Shown here piece after piece: positions 42,383 through 53,602 of a DNA stretch of 64,000 nt. The notes below the pieces were generated by a model. That model was not told where the DNA came from and did no database searches. It saw only the letters and a list, made by a program, of their open reading frames with translations. How positions within the stretch are numbered: position 1 is the stretch's first letter; every line of letters begins with the position of its first letter. Location: the NCBI GenBank assembly GCA_963695645.1, contig CAVOHC010000014.1, positions 1-64,000 on the forward strand, read 5' to 3'. Both the position numbers and the translations under genes were made by a program. Origin of the DNA: DATBGO01 sp963695645. GTDB lineage: Bacteria; Actinomycetota; Actinomycetes; Streptosporangiales; Streptosporangiaceae.

Positions 42383-43021
42383 TCAGCCCGAGACCGGGTA
42401 CTTCGTGTCGAGTGCGATATTCAGGTTGAGCACGTTGACCCGCGGCTCGCCGAGGAACCCGATCACGCGGCCCTGCGTGTACTGCTTGACCAGCGCCTGG
42501 ACAGCTGCCGGGCTGACGTGCCTGGCCGCCGCGACCCGGTCCACCTGGATGGCGGCGTTCTGCGGTGAGATGTAGGGGTCCAGGCCCGAGGCCGACGTGG
42601 TCACCGCGTCCGGGGGAATCTGGGAAACGCTGACGTGGTCGAACTTCTCGATCTGCTGCTGGCGCGTCTTGATGTCCTGCACCAGCACAGGGTTGTTCGG
42701 GCCCAGGTTCGATGCGGTGGAGTCGAGCGGGTCGCAGCCGTAGTCGCCCTTGACCGTGGCTAGCGCCGCCTCGGACGGCCGAGGCTGGAAGTACTGCGCC
42801 AGCGGGTTGCCCTTGGCGTCCACGAACTCCTGGCAGAGCAGGCTGGAGCCGACCACCTTGCCGTGGTAGCTGACCAGCGAGCCGTTGGCCTGCTTGTTGA
42901 AGACGGCCTGGCCGATGCCGACCATGATCACCGGGTAGGCGATCCCGCAGATGATGGTGAAGACGATCAGGCCGCGCAGCGCCGCGATGAGCTGCCGGAC
43001 TGTGCCGGGTAGACGATTCAT
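42383..43021 (-). CDS. kdpC: KdpC, potassium-transporting ATPase subunit C
   Basis: 212 aa from the ATG at 43021, which lies 5 nt after the kdpB stop; the longer frame to 43120 runs inside kdpB. One N-terminal membrane helix (LIVFTIICGIAYPVIMVGIG) anchors a periplasm-side domain with the KdpC signatures YFQPRPSEAA, ASNLGPNNPVL and TTSASGLDPYISPQNAAIQV then RVAAARH. KdpC stabilises the KdpAB complex and aids ATP binding. Confidence 0.97.
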   Translation of the reverse strand: MNRLPGTVRQLIAALRGLIVFTIICGIAYPVIMVGIGQAVFNKQANGSLVSYHGKVVGSSLLCQEFVDAKGNPLAQYFQPRPSEAALATVKGDYGCDPLDSTASNLGPNNPVLVQDIKTRQQQIEKFDHVSVSQIPPDAVTTSASGLDPYISPQNAAIQVDRVAAARHVSPAAVQALVKQYTQGRVIGFLGEPRVNVLNLNIALDTKYPVSG

Positions 43022-43026
43022 TCTGG

Positions 43027-45149
<2,123 letters not shown>

Positions 45150-45150
<1 letters not shown>

Positions 45151-46820
45151 CAGTGCAGTCCTTCTGCGAATGGGCCCAGCGCGAGGGCCGGGAAGTAGGT
45201 CAGGCCGACCAGGATCAAGATGACGCCGACGAGCATCCCCACGAACAGCGGCTTGTGCGTCTCCATGGTGCCGGCGCTGGCCGGCACGGGTTGCTGTCTA
45301 GCGAGGGACCCGGCCAGGCCGAGGGCGAAAATCTCCGGTGCGAACCTGCCGAGCAGCATCACGATGCCGCCGGCCGTGTTGTACCAGGTGGTATTCGTCG
45401 CCAGTCCGGCGAACGCGGAGCCGTTGTTGTTAGCCATCGAGGTGAACGCGTACATGATCTCGGTCAGGCCGTGCGGGGTAGGCGGCAGGTTGGTGGTCAG
45501 CGATGACGTTCCGACCTTCAGGCCGAGCGACAGGCCGGCGGCGGTCAGGATCACCACGGGCAGCGTCAGGAAGTACAGCGCCGCGTATTTCATCTCGGTG
45601 GGCCGGATCTTCTTGCCGATGTACTCCGGCGTGCGGCCGACCATCAGCCCGCCCACGAACACGGTGACAATGGCCAGGATCAGGATGCCGTACAGCCCGG
45701 CTCCGACGCCGCCGGGAGCGATCTCGCCGAGGGCCATGTCGAGCAGCGCGATTCCGCCGCCGAACGCGGTGTACGAGTCGTGGAACGAGTTCACCGACCC
45801 GGTCGAGGTCACGGTGGTCGATGCCGCGAACAACGAGGAGCCGGGGATGCCGAAGGCGACGTTCTTGCCCTCCATCGCCGCGCGCGCTAGCTGCGGGGCG
45901 ACGCCGGAGTGCTGGTTCTCGAAGAAGCTGATGCCGCCGACAGCGGCGGCCCAGATGGTCGCCATGACCGCGAGCAGCGCGTAGCCCTGCCGGTTGTCCT
46001 TGACCATCTTGCCGAACGTCCGCGGCAGGCAGAACGACGTCAGTAGCAGCAGGAAGATCTCGAACCAGTTCGTGAACGGGTTCGGGCTCTCGAACGGGTG
46101 CGAGGAGTTGGCATTGAAGAAGCCGCCGCCGTTGTTGCCGGCGTCCTTGATGACCTCTTGCGATGCCACCGGACCGCCCACGATGGTCTGGTGGGCGCCG
46201 GACAGGGTGGTCACCGTGTGGTAGGAGCTGAAATTGTCGATGGCGCCGGCGGCCATCAGGATGATCGCGCCCACGACGGACAAGGGGATCAGGTACCGCA
46301 CCGTGATCCTGGTCATGTCCACCCAGAAGTTGCCGAGCTTGTCGGTCCTGGACCGGATGAACCCGCGGACCAATGCGATCGCGACCACGATGCCCACCGC
46401 GGCGGACAGGAAGTTCTGCACCGCCAGGCCGCCCATCTGGGTCAGGTAACCCATCGTGGACTCGCCGGAGTAGTTCTGCCAGTTGGTGTTGGTCACGAAG
46501 GAGGCGGCGGTGTTCCAGGCCAGGGCGGGCGGCACGTTGGCCATGCCCTCGGCCAGCAGCAGGTAGTGCTGCAGCCGCTCGAGCCCGTACAGGAACAGCA
46601 CGCTGATGAACGAGAACGCCAGCATGCTGCGCAGGTACGAGGCCCACCGCTGGTCGGCTTTGTGGTCAACGCCGATCAGCTTGTAGATGCCGCGCTCGAT
46701 CCGCCAGTCCTTGTCGGTGGTGAAGATGTGGGCCATGTAGTTGCCGACCGGCACGTAGCACACCGCCAAAGCGGCCACGAGCAGGGCAAACTGAAGCCAG
46801 CCCGCGAGGGCGCCATTCAT
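45150..46820 (-). CDS. kdpA: KdpA, potassium-binding channel-like subunit
   Basis: 556 aa with about ten membrane helices. The four pore loops of this Trk/Ktr-like subunit are visible: TNTNWQNYSGEST, NNGGGFFNANSSHPFE with the NGGG filter, HSGVAPQLARAAMEGKNVAF and TSMANNNGSAFAGL. It selects and passes K+ to KdpB. The ATG overlaps the kdpF stop (TGATG). Confidence 0.98.
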
Positions 46821-46918
46821 CAGAACCTCTCAGGCAGAACGAGAGCCAGGAACAGGTAAACCGTCAGCAGGACGCCGACGATCAGGCCGATCAGGTTCTC
46901 AGCGCTCAAAGCGCTCAA
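46820..46918 (-). CDS. kdpF: KdpF, small accessory subunit
   Basis: 29 aa from the TTG at 46909, or 32 aa from the TTG at 46918. The peptide SAENLIGLIVGVLLTVYLFL then ALVLPERF is a typical KdpF: one membrane helix ending in 'PE(R/K)F'. KdpF stabilises the KdpABC complex. Its stop overlaps the kdpA start by 1 nt (TGATG), and its 5' end overlaps the preceding tiny ORF by 11-20 nt, so the whole set is translationally coupled. Confidence 0.9.
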   Translation of the reverse strand: MSALSAENLIGLIVGVLLTVYLFLALVLPERF

Positions 46919-46988
46919 CCCCCTTCAGGATGAGGAAGAGCACGGCGAACACGACGATCGTGATGCCGATATAGAGCAAGTCGGACAC
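46899..46988 (-). CDS. Tiny membrane protein leading the kdp operon
   Basis: 29 aa from a GTG at 46988 with a perfect AGGAGG site 6 nt upstream. Sequence: SDLLYIGITIVVFAVLFLIL then KGVERFER, a single membrane helix with a basic/acidic tail. It overlaps kdpF in another frame, so its translation may open the kdpF start. Similar mini-ORFs precede kdpF in other actinomycetes as far as I recall, but it has no accepted name. It might be a leader peptide or an extra Kdp subunit. Confidence 0.7.
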   Translation of the reverse strand: MSDLLYIGITIVVFAVLFLILKGVERFER

Positions 46989-47166
46989 GGGGCCCTCCTA
47001 GAGGCGTTGCACGCATACAGGTCTGAGTGAACCTCGCTGAACAGGAGAAAGATCGCTCCCTTGCGCGACCCATGCGCAGCCGGCGGGCGGCCTAACAGAA
47101 GCCATGCACCGCGCGATAAGCGCGCGCTTGCTGGCAGCGCGTGCCTATGAGCTAGGACAGGGGGAG
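46989..47166. other. Kdp operon promoter region with a hairpin
   Basis: 178 nt between the 55-aa gene and the kdp leader ORF, both on the minus strand. A CGCGCG-N5-CGCGCG stem at 47110-47126 follows the 55-aa gene and may terminate its transcript. The rest must hold the kdp promoter and KdpE site; no clear direct repeat was recognised. Confidence 0.5.
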
Positions 47167-47334
47167 TTAAGCGGGCTTCTCTGCGGAGCCGCCGAGAAGC
47201 CGCATGAACCGCGCGATCTCGGCCTGGTCATCGGCGGTGTCGAGCGGGCCGCGCTCGGCGGCAAGCCTGTCCAGCAATTCCGCCAGCGCCTGCTGGCGGC
47301 GAGGGTTCTCCCGGTCGGCCTGCTCGGCGTTCAT
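47167..47334 (-). CDS. Small protein after a HAD phosphatase gene
   Basis: 55 aa: NAEQADRENPRRQQALAELL then DRLAAERGPLDTADDQAEIA and RFMRLLGG. It is highly charged and helical, with no Cys and no membrane segment. It begins 10 nt after the HAD gene stop on the same strand, so it is probably the second gene of that operon. The composition and clean boundaries support coding. No family recognised; a helical regulator or antitoxin-like peptide is conceivable. Confidence 0.65.
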   Translation of the reverse strand: MNAEQADRENPRRQQALAELLDRLAAERGPLDTADDQAEIARFMRLLGGSAEKPA

Positions 47335-47344
47335 TCCGGCCGGC

Positions 47345-48046
47345 TCAGCGGAGGCCGCGGACGCCGAGTTCGTCGGCGCGGGCCAGCAGCTCGGCGGGGT
47401 CGGCGTAGACGCGGAAGGCGCCGGCCCGCTCCAGTTCCTCGCGGCCGTAACCGCCGGACATCAGGCCGACGCCGAGCGATCCGGCGCGCCTGGCCGCGAG
47501 CAGGTCCCAGACGCTGTCCCCGACCACCATGGCGTTCTGCGGCTCGAGCCCGAGCAGCGCGGCCGCGGCCAGGAACAGGTCAGGGTCCGGCTTGGCGTGC
47601 CGGACCATGTCCCTGGTAACCATCGGCGTATCGTCGGGCAGCCCCAGCATCGCGAGGGCCTGCCCGGCGACGCTGGAGCGGCCGCTGGTCGCGATCGCCC
47701 ACGGCACGCCGCGGCCGGTCAGGGCGGCCAGCAGCTCGGCGGCGCCGGGCAGCGGGCGGACCGAGTCGACCTGGGCCAGGTACCCGTCCCCGTGCGCCTG
47801 CTGGACCGCCTCGATCTCGTCGTCTGACAGCGTCCGGCCGGTCTCGCGCAGCAGCGCGGAGATGAACAGGCCGCCGCTCATGCCGATCCGCCGGTGGATC
47901 CGCCAGACCGACAGGTCGATGTCCACCGTGGCCAGCGCGTTCCGCCAGGCGATCACGTGCTGGTACACGCTGTCGATGAGCGTGCCGTCAAGATCGAACA
48001 GGAACGCGGGCACTGGCGGCTCGCGGTAGTTCACCGGACCGGTCAC
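47345..48046 (-). CDS. HAD-superfamily phosphatase (beta-phosphoglucomutase/phosphoglycolate-type)
   Basis: 233 aa from a GTG at 48046. HAD motifs: I, FLFDLDGTLIDS near residues 16-27 with the nucleophilic Asp; II, AIATSGRSS near 120; III, KPDPDLFL near 152; IV, MVVGDSVWDLLAA near 173. The C1 cap is helical. The product is a small-molecule phosphatase. The start codon and first bases lie in the left arm of a long inverted repeat, so its leader would be strongly folded. Confidence 0.92.
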   Translation of the reverse strand: MTGPVNYREPPVPAFLFDLDGTLIDSVYQHVIAWRNALATVDIDLSVWRIHRRIGMSGGLFISALLRETGRTLSDDEIEAVQQAHGDGYLAQVDSVRPLPGAAELLAALTGRGVPWAIATSGRSSVAGQALAMLGLPDDTPMVTRDMVRHAKPDPDLFLAAAALLGLEPQNAMVVGDSVWDLLAARRAGSLGVGLMSGGYGREELERAGAFRVYADPAELLARADELGVRGLR

Positions 48047-48115
48047 GGCACAACCCTAGAGGGCTTGGGCCGAGGAAGTTGGCCCAAGGCATCTAGGGTT
48101 GTGCCAGCCGTGACC
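48041..48115. repeat. 75-bp imperfect inverted repeat over the HAD start
   Basis: GGTCACGGC-ACAACCCTAGA and GGCTTGGGCC on the left pair with GGCCCAAGGC, TCTAGGGTTGT and GCCGTGACC on the right, around a 9-nt centre, with only a 3-nt bulge and a few mismatches. The hairpin lies between the stop of the deacetylase gene (48171) and the HAD start (48046) and includes the HAD GTG. It may terminate the deacetylase transcript and sequester the HAD start, or be a remnant of a small mobile palindrome. Confidence 0.85.
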
Positions 48116-48170
48116 GGGCACCAGGCGCGAGGTGCGCCGTGGCGGCGGTCCCCCCGCAGGGGTCATGAGG

Positions 48171-51100
48171 CTAGCTGGCGGTCATGGTGTAGTCGTCGGT
48201 GGTGAGGGAGCCGGCGGCGGCGAGGTTCGTGCCGAAGGACAGCGCGGTGGCGCCGGCCGGGACGGCCGGGGTGGTCCAGGTCGCGTGCGCCCAGGAGCTG
48301 GACGCGGCGAACGCGGGGCTTTCGGTCCAGTAGGTCCAGCTGCCGGTGGCGCTGAGGTAGTAGACGGCGAGGCGGGTCGGCTGGGTGGACTGGTACCAGG
48401 CGCCGAGGGTGTAGGCGCTGCCCGCGGTGACCCGGGGGGAGCAGGCGCTGGTGCCCTGGGCGGTGAGGAGCTTGCGGTCGCCGCTGGTGTAGGCGGTGAT
48501 GGTGAGGTTCTCGGCGTGGCTGCCGGTGTGGCCGCTGGTGGTGTAGGCCCAGGTGGCGGTGTTGGTGCCGGAGCTGGCCTGCTGCCAGCAGTCGGGGACG
48601 GTGCCGCCGCCGGTGTTGGTTTCGAGGGAGGCGTTGGCGAGCAGGTTGCCGCCGCGGCTGGCCGCGTTGGAGACCGTGGCGGCCTGCCCGGCCGTGGTGG
48701 TCTTGGTGCCGGCGGTGTCGGTGGCCTGCGCGGTGATGGTGACCGGGCCGTCGCCGACGGTGCTGGAGTCCCAGGTCGCGGTGTAAGGGGAGGAGGTCGC
48801 GGTGGCCACCACGGCGCCGTCGACCAGGAAGGCGACCTTGGCGATGCCGACCGGGGAGGAGGCGTTCGCGGTGAAGGTCACCGGGCCGGTCAGCGTCGCG
48901 CCCGGCGCCGGCCCGGTCAGCGACACCGCCGGCGGCGCCGGCGCCCCGGCGGTCATGGTGTAGTCGTCGGTGGTGAGGGAGCCGGCGGCGGCGAGGCTGG
49001 TGCCGAAGGACACCGCGGTGGCGCCGGCCGGGACGGCCGGGGTGGTCCAGGTCGCGTGGGCCCAGGTGCTGGACGCGGCGAACGCGGGGCTTTCGGTCCA
49101 GTAGGTCCAGCTGCCGGTGGCGCTGAGGTAGTAGACGGCGAGGCGGGTCGGCTGGGTGGACTGGTACCAGGCGCCGAGGGTGTAGGCGCTGCCCGCGGTG
49201 ACCCGGGGGGAGCAGGCGCTGGTGCCCTGGGCGGTGAGGAGCTTGCGGTCGCCGCTGGTGTAGGCGGTGATGGTGAGGTTCTCGGCGTGGCTGCCGGTGT
49301 GGCCGCTGGTGGTGTAGGCCCAGGTGGCGGTGTTGGTGCCGGAGCTGGCCTGCTGCCAGCAGTCGGGGACGGTGCCGCCGCCGGTGTTGGTTTCGAGGGA
49401 GGCGTTGGCGAGCAGGTTGCCGCCGCGGCTGGCCGCGTTGGCGACCGTGGCGGCCTGCCCGGCCGTGGTGGTCTTGGTGCCGGCGGTGTCGGTGGCCTGC
49501 GCGGTGATGGTGACCGGGCCGTCGCCGACGGTGCTGGAGTCCCAGGTCGCGGTGTAAGGGGAGGAGGTCGCGGTGGCCACCACGGCGCCGTCGACCAGGA
49601 AGGCGACCTTGGCGATGCCGACCGGGGAGGAGGCGTTCGCGGTGAAGGTCACCGGCCCGGTCAGCGTCGCGCCCGCGGCGGGCCCGGTCAGCGACACCGC
49701 CGGCGGCGCCGGCGCCCCGGCGGTCATGGTGTAGTCGTCGGTGGTGAGGGAGCCGGCGGCGGCGAGGCTGGTGCCGAAGGACACCGCGGTGGCGCCGGCC
49801 GGGACGGCCGGGGTGGTCCAGGTGGCGTGCGCCCAGGTGCTGGACGCGGCGAACGCGGGGCTTTCGGTCCAGTAGGTCCAGCTGCCGGTGGCGCTGAGGT
49901 AGTAGACGGCGAGGCGGGTCGGCTGGGTGGACTGGTACCAGGCGCCGAGGGTGTAGGCGCTGCCCGCGGTGACCCGGGGGGAGCAGGCGCTGGTGCCCTG
50001 GGCGGTGAGGAATTTGCGGTCGCCGCTGGTGTAGGCGGTGATGGTGAGGTTCTCGGCGTGGCTGCCGGTGTGGCCGCTGGTGGTGTAGGCCCAGGTGGCG
50101 GTGTTGGTGCCGGAGCTGGCCTGCTGCCAGCAGTCGGGGACGGTGCCGCCGCCGGTGTTGGTTTCGAGGGAGGCGTTGGCGAGCAGGTTGCCGCCGCGGC
50201 TGGCCGCGTTGGAGACCGTGGCGGCCTGCCCGGCCGTGGTGGTCTTGGTGCCGGCGGTGTCGGTGGCCTGCGCGGTGATGGTGACCGGGCCGTCGCCGAC
50301 GGTGCTGGAGTCCCAGGTCGCGGTGTACGGGGAGGAGGTGGCGGTGGCCACCACCACGCCGTCGACCAGGAAGGCGACCTTGGCGATGCCGACCGGGGAG
50401 GAGGCGCTCGCGGTGAAGGTCACCGGCCCGGTCAGCGTCGCGCCCGGCGCCGGCCCGGTCACCGACACCGCCGGAGTGCTCGGCGGGCCGCCCGAGTCGA
50501 TGAGGGAATAGTCGTCGGTGGTCAGGGTGCCGGCGGCCTCGATGTCCATCCCGAAGCTCAGCGCGGTCGCGCCGGCCGGGACCGCCGGGGTGGCCCAGGT
50601 CGCCTGCGTCCAGGAACTGGCCGCGGCGAATTGCGGGCTCTTCGTCCAGCTGTGCCAGCCCCCGTTCGCGTCCCGGTACCAGAACAGGAAGCGCGTCGGT
50701 ACGGTGCTCTGATACCAGCCGGAGACCAGGTAGGCATCACCCGCGACCGCGCTGGGAGAGCACTGGCCCAGGTCCTGCTTGATGATCAGTGCCGCGTTGC
50801 CGCTCGTGTAGGAGCTCATGGTGACGGTCTCGCCGACGGACCCGGTGTGCGCGGTCTTTGTTTCGGCGAAGCTGGCCGTGTCGCCGGCGCTGGTGCTGGC
50901 CGACCAGCAGGACGGCGTCCCGGGGTTGTACTGATCGTCGGTCTCGACCGAGGGGTTGGCGACGCCGTTGGTGCCGGGCGGGGCCGGCGGGACCGCCGGC
51001 GCGGTCACCGCTGGCTGGACCGGTCCGCCGATCACCTGGCTGACGGTCTCGATGGTCACGTTCTGGGTCTGCAGCCAGGTCAGCAGGGCGTTGAAGTTCG

Positions 51101-51821
51101 CCGGGCTAACCGAGTACTGGTTGCAGTCGTTGTCGCAGATGTGGTGGAAGACCAGCACGCTCCAGCCGCCGCCCGGTTCGGCCTGGGTGACTAACTGCTC
51201 CATCTGGGCGAGGGTCCAGTCGTCCTGGATGGACGAGGGGGCCCGGACGCCATACGGGTCTTTCGGCGGGATCGTCTCGGCCAGCGGGCATCCGCTCAGG
51301 CAGCCGTAGGGCTGCGAGGTGATGTCGCCATCCTGCCGCGCGGAGTTGAAGCCGCACTGCTGGACGATCCCCTCCGTCGCCGTGTTGTAGGCGGCGTACG
51401 GGTAGGCGAAGTCGGTCACCGGGAAGCCCCAGCCGAGCAGGGTGTCCCGGCTATCACAGATCTCCCTGGTCGCCTCGTCATTGCTGATCTGGGTGAGGTT
51501 GGGGTGCAGCACCGTGTGGCCGCCGATCTCGTTGCCGGCGTTGTAGATGGCCTGCAGCTGCGGCACGGTCAGGGAGCCGCTGTCGACCCCGACCTGCCCG
51601 GTGATCGCATAGAACGTCCCGTGCATCCCGTGTGACTCCAGCGCAGGGAGGGCGTTGGTGTACTGATCTTCATCGCTGTCGTCGAAGGTGAGCGAAACAG
51701 TCAAGTGCGGTGTAGCGGCCCGTGCGGGCGCGGCCGGGCCGGTGATCCCCAGCAATAAGAGAAGGGCGGACATAATGGCGAGGGCGGCATACCTGACCGG
51801 CCGGCCAGCGTTAACTATCAT
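48171..51821 (-). CDS. Secreted polysaccharide deacetylase with tandem Ig-like/carbohydrate-binding modules
   Basis: 1216 aa from the ATG at 51821, chosen for the AGGAGG 7 nt upstream. A signal peptide (VRYAALAIMSALLLLL... ARAATP) is cut near residue 33. The NodB domain follows: VSLTFDDSDEDQ near 44 (first Asp pair), GGHTVLHPNL near 102 with the metal-binding H-x3-H, and FAYPYAAYN. After a Pro linker come a diverged binding module (about 290-440) and three copies of a 257-residue unit (Ig-like SSPVGIAKVAFLVDG plus a lectin-like CWQQASSGTNTATW... module). It should remove acetyl groups from a surface or extracellular glycan. Confidence 0.9.
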   Translation of the reverse strand: MIVNAGRPVRYAALAIMSALLLLLGITGPAAPARAATPHLTVSLTFDDSDEDQYTNALPALESHGMHGTFYAITGQVGVDSGSLTVPQLQAIYNAGNEIGGHTVLHPNLTQISNDEATREICDSRDTLLGWGFPVTDFAYPYAAYNTATEGIVQQCGFNSARQDGDITSQPYGCLSGCPLAETIPPKDPYGVRAPSSIQDDWTLAQMEQLVTQAEPGGGWSVLVFHHICDNDCNQYSVSPANFNALLTWLQTQNVTIETVSQVIGGPVQPAVTAPAVPPAPPGTNGVANPSVETDDQYNPGTPSCWSASTSAGDTASFAETKTAHTGSVGETVTMSSYTSGNAALIIKQDLGQCSPSAVAGDAYLVSGWYQSTVPTRFLFWYRDANGGWHSWTKSPQFAAASSWTQATWATPAVPAGATALSFGMDIEAAGTLTTDDYSLIDSGGPPSTPAVSVTGPAPGATLTGPVTFTASASSPVGIAKVAFLVDGVVVATATSSPYTATWDSSTVGDGPVTITAQATDTAGTKTTTAGQAATVSNAASRGGNLLANASLETNTGGGTVPDCWQQASSGTNTATWAYTTSGHTGSHAENLTITAYTSGDRKFLTAQGTSACSPRVTAGSAYTLGAWYQSTQPTRLAVYYLSATGSWTYWTESPAFAASSTWAHATWTTPAVPAGATAVSFGTSLAAAGSLTTDDYTMTAGAPAPPAVSLTGPAAGATLTGPVTFTANASSPVGIAKVAFLVDGAVVATATSSPYTATWDSSTVGDGPVTITAQATDTAGTKTTTAGQAATVANAASRGGNLLANASLETNTGGGTVPDCWQQASSGTNTATWAYTTSGHTGSHAENLTITAYTSGDRKLLTAQGTSACSPRVTAGSAYTLGAWYQSTQPTRLAVYYLSATGSWTYWTESPAFAASSTWAHATWTTPAVPAGATAVSFGTSLAAAGSLTTDDYTMTAGAPAPPAVSLTGPAPGATLTGPVTFTANASSPVGIAKVAFLVDGAVVATATSSPYTATWDSSTVGDGPVTITAQATDTAGTKTTTAGQAATVSNAASRGGNLLANASLETNTGGGTVPDCWQQASSGTNTATWAYTTSGHTGSHAENLTITAYTSGDRKLLTAQGTSACSPRVTAGSAYTLGAWYQSTQPTRLAVYYLSATGSWTYWTESPAFAASSSWAHATWTTPAVPAGATALSFGTNLAAAGSLTTDDYTMTAS
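48181..50493 (-). repeat. Three tandem near-identical 771-bp repeats
   Basis: The same landmarks recur exactly 771 nt apart (for example GTCATGGTGTAGTCGTCGG at 48181, 48952 and 49723). The three units differ by only a handful of substitutions, and each encodes one Ig-like domain and one binding module. A fourth, clearly diverged binding module lies beyond 50494. Such identity implies recent amplification or gene conversion. Confidence 0.95.
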
Positions 51822-52342
51822 GGCAAAGCCTCCTAAAGGGACGCCACCTGTGTCGCCGGGCGAGTTATCGGACATGCCCGCACGCCCTATCCTCTCATAT
51901 TTCAAAAGACGAAGTAAATATAGATCCTGCATCTAGTGCACGCAGCATCGTCGGCTGTGCGGCTGTCATTACATAGGCGGCGTGTAACCATAATCACGAA
52001 CATTTAGGTAGCGATCGGCACCGGTAGCCGCCCGGCCGGCACTGCCGGCGAGCGCGCATGACAGGTGTGGTCCTCCCGGCTGGAAGCACCTGACCTGCGG
52101 CGTCGCTGGCTCCAGTCCTGGCGTGCCGCTACCGGAAGGCCCGCAATCCCCCCCGTTCGGGGAGTATCTATGAAATCGGGCAATATAAAACCAGGGCAGG
52201 TGCGCGCCAATCAGCTTGCCTTTCACTGGCAATCCACGGCGCGGTTAGCTGAACAAGTGCAGTATGCTGGGCGGCCAGCGGGCTGGCTAAAGGTTCCGCA
52301 AGCCATAGTCCGGGGCTTTGGTGCTGATTAGGGGGATATAAG
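51822..52342. other. Divergent promoter region of the polysaccharide locus
   Basis: 521 nt between the deacetylase gene (minus) and the nucleotide-sugar dehydrogenase gene (plus). It is distinctly richer in A+T than the flanking genes (for example around 51890-51990 and 52160-52200), as expected for control DNA. No gene was recognised. Both flanking genes are polysaccharide genes, so shared control is likely. Confidence 0.6.
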
Positions 52343-53602
52343 TTGTCTAGCGATCTGCTGGTCATCGGCCTCGGGTATGTCGGGCTTCCGCTCGCCCGCG
52401 AAGCGGCTTTATCGGGGCTCAGAGTCGTCGGCTACGACCTGAATCAGGAACTAGTCGCCGGGCTGAATTCCGGCCGCTCACATGTCGGTGACATCCCGGC
52501 CGCCGACATCGCCGGCATGCTGGCGAAGGGCTTCCGCGCGACGACGATGGAGTCCGAGGCGGGGGCTCCGGACACCATCGTGATCTGCGTGCCCACGCCG
52601 CTGTCGGCGGACAGCACGCCCGATCTGACCGCGGTCTCGGCAGCGGCCCAGCTGGCCGGGCGGCTGCTCCGGCCAGGCATGCTCGTGGTGCTGGAGTCCA
52701 CCACCTACCCGGGAACGACCGATGAGGTCGTGCGGCCATTGCTCGAGAAGGTTTCCGGGCTTACCGCCGGGGTGGACTTCTCGCTGGCGTTCTCCCCCGA
52801 GCGGATCGACCCTGGCAACCCGGACTTCGGGCTCCGTAACACCCCCAAGGTCGTCGGCGGCCAGACCGCGTCCTGCGCCGACGCCGCCACGCGCTTCTAC
52901 GGCAAGCTGTGCGACCAGGTGGTCCGCGCCCGGTCCGCGCGTGAGGCCGAGATGGCCAAGCTGCTGGAGAACACCTACCGGCACGTGAACATCGCGCTGG
53001 TCAACGAGATGGCGGTGTTCTGCCATGAGCTCGGCATCGACCTGTGGGACTCCATCAGGTGCGCGGCCACCAAGCCGTTCGGCTTCCAGGCCTTCTACCC
53101 GGGCCCGGGCGTCGGCGGCCACTGCATCCCGATCGACCCGAACTACCTGGGCTATAAGGTCCGGACGCTGGGCTACCCGTTCCGGTTCGTCGAGCTCGCC
53201 CAGGAGATCAACTGCAGGATGCCCGGCTACGTGGTAGACCGGGCCGTCGAGCTGCTCAACGAGGCCGCCAAGCCACTGAACGGGGCCCGCGTCCTGCTAC
53301 TTGGCGTCACTTACAAGAAGGACGTCGCCGACCAGCGCGAGTCCCCCGTCAAGGTGATCGGTAGCAAGCTACGCTCCCGCGGTGCCGAGCTGGCCTACCA
53401 CGACCCGCACGTGGCCCGCTGGTCGGTCGGCGGCCAGCCGGTCCGCCGGGCCGAGGACATGGACGCCGAGGTCGCCAGCGCCGACCTGGTGATACTGCTC
53501 CAGGATCATACGGCCTACGACCTGGACCAGCTCTCCCGCAATGCCCGGCTGATCCTCGACACCCGGGGACGCATCGCGGGGGCGCATATCGCGAGACTCT
53601 GA
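52343..53602 (+). CDS. Nucleotide-sugar 6-dehydrogenase (UDP-HexNAc/UDP-Glc dehydrogenase family)
   Basis: 419 aa from a TTG with AGGGGGAT upstream. Rossmann motif VIGLGYVGLPLAREA near residues 6-20, YDLNQELVAGLNSG, the CVPTPLS region, ESTTYPGTTDEVV, and the catalytic Cys in GPGVGGHCIPIDPNYL near residue 260; C-terminal VLLLGVTYKKDVADQRESP. The GHCIPIDP form resembles WbpA/WecC-type enzymes acting on UDP-N-acetylhexosamines. It makes a uronic acid donor in two NAD+-dependent steps. It opens the exopolysaccharide gene set, 200 nt before the synthase. Confidence 0.94.
   Translation: MSSDLLVIGLGYVGLPLAREAALSGLRVVGYDLNQELVAGLNSGRSHVGDIPAADIAGMLAKGFRATTMESEAGAPDTIVICVPTPLSADSTPDLTAVSAAAQLAGRLLRPGMLVVLESTTYPGTTDEVVRPLLEKVSGLTAGVDFSLAFSPERIDPGNPDFGLRNTPKVVGGQTASCADAATRFYGKLCDQVVRARSAREAEMAKLLENTYRHVNIALVNEMAVFCHELGIDLWDSIRCAATKPFGFQAFYPGPGVGGHCIPIDPNYLGYKVRTLGYPFRFVELAQEINCRMPGYVVDRAVELLNEAAKPLNGARVLLLGVTYKKDVADQRESPVKVIGSKLRSRGAELAYHDPHVARWSVGGQPVRRAEDMDAEVASADLVILLQDHTAYDLDQLSRNARLILDTRGRIAGAHIARL

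Noticed and set aside
46989..47166. Cyclic di-AMP (ydaO-type) riboswitch before the kdp operon
   Set aside because: The region is short and I could not recognise the conserved elements of this class; only a simple CGCGCG hairpin is visible.
48132..51194. Plus-strand open frame of 1020 codons opposite the deacetylase gene
   Set aside because: It is Gly/Val-rich low-complexity, exists because the 771-bp repeats lack stops in the antisense frame, and has no start signal. The minus-strand frame has a signal peptide, NodB motifs and a perfect ribosome-binding site.
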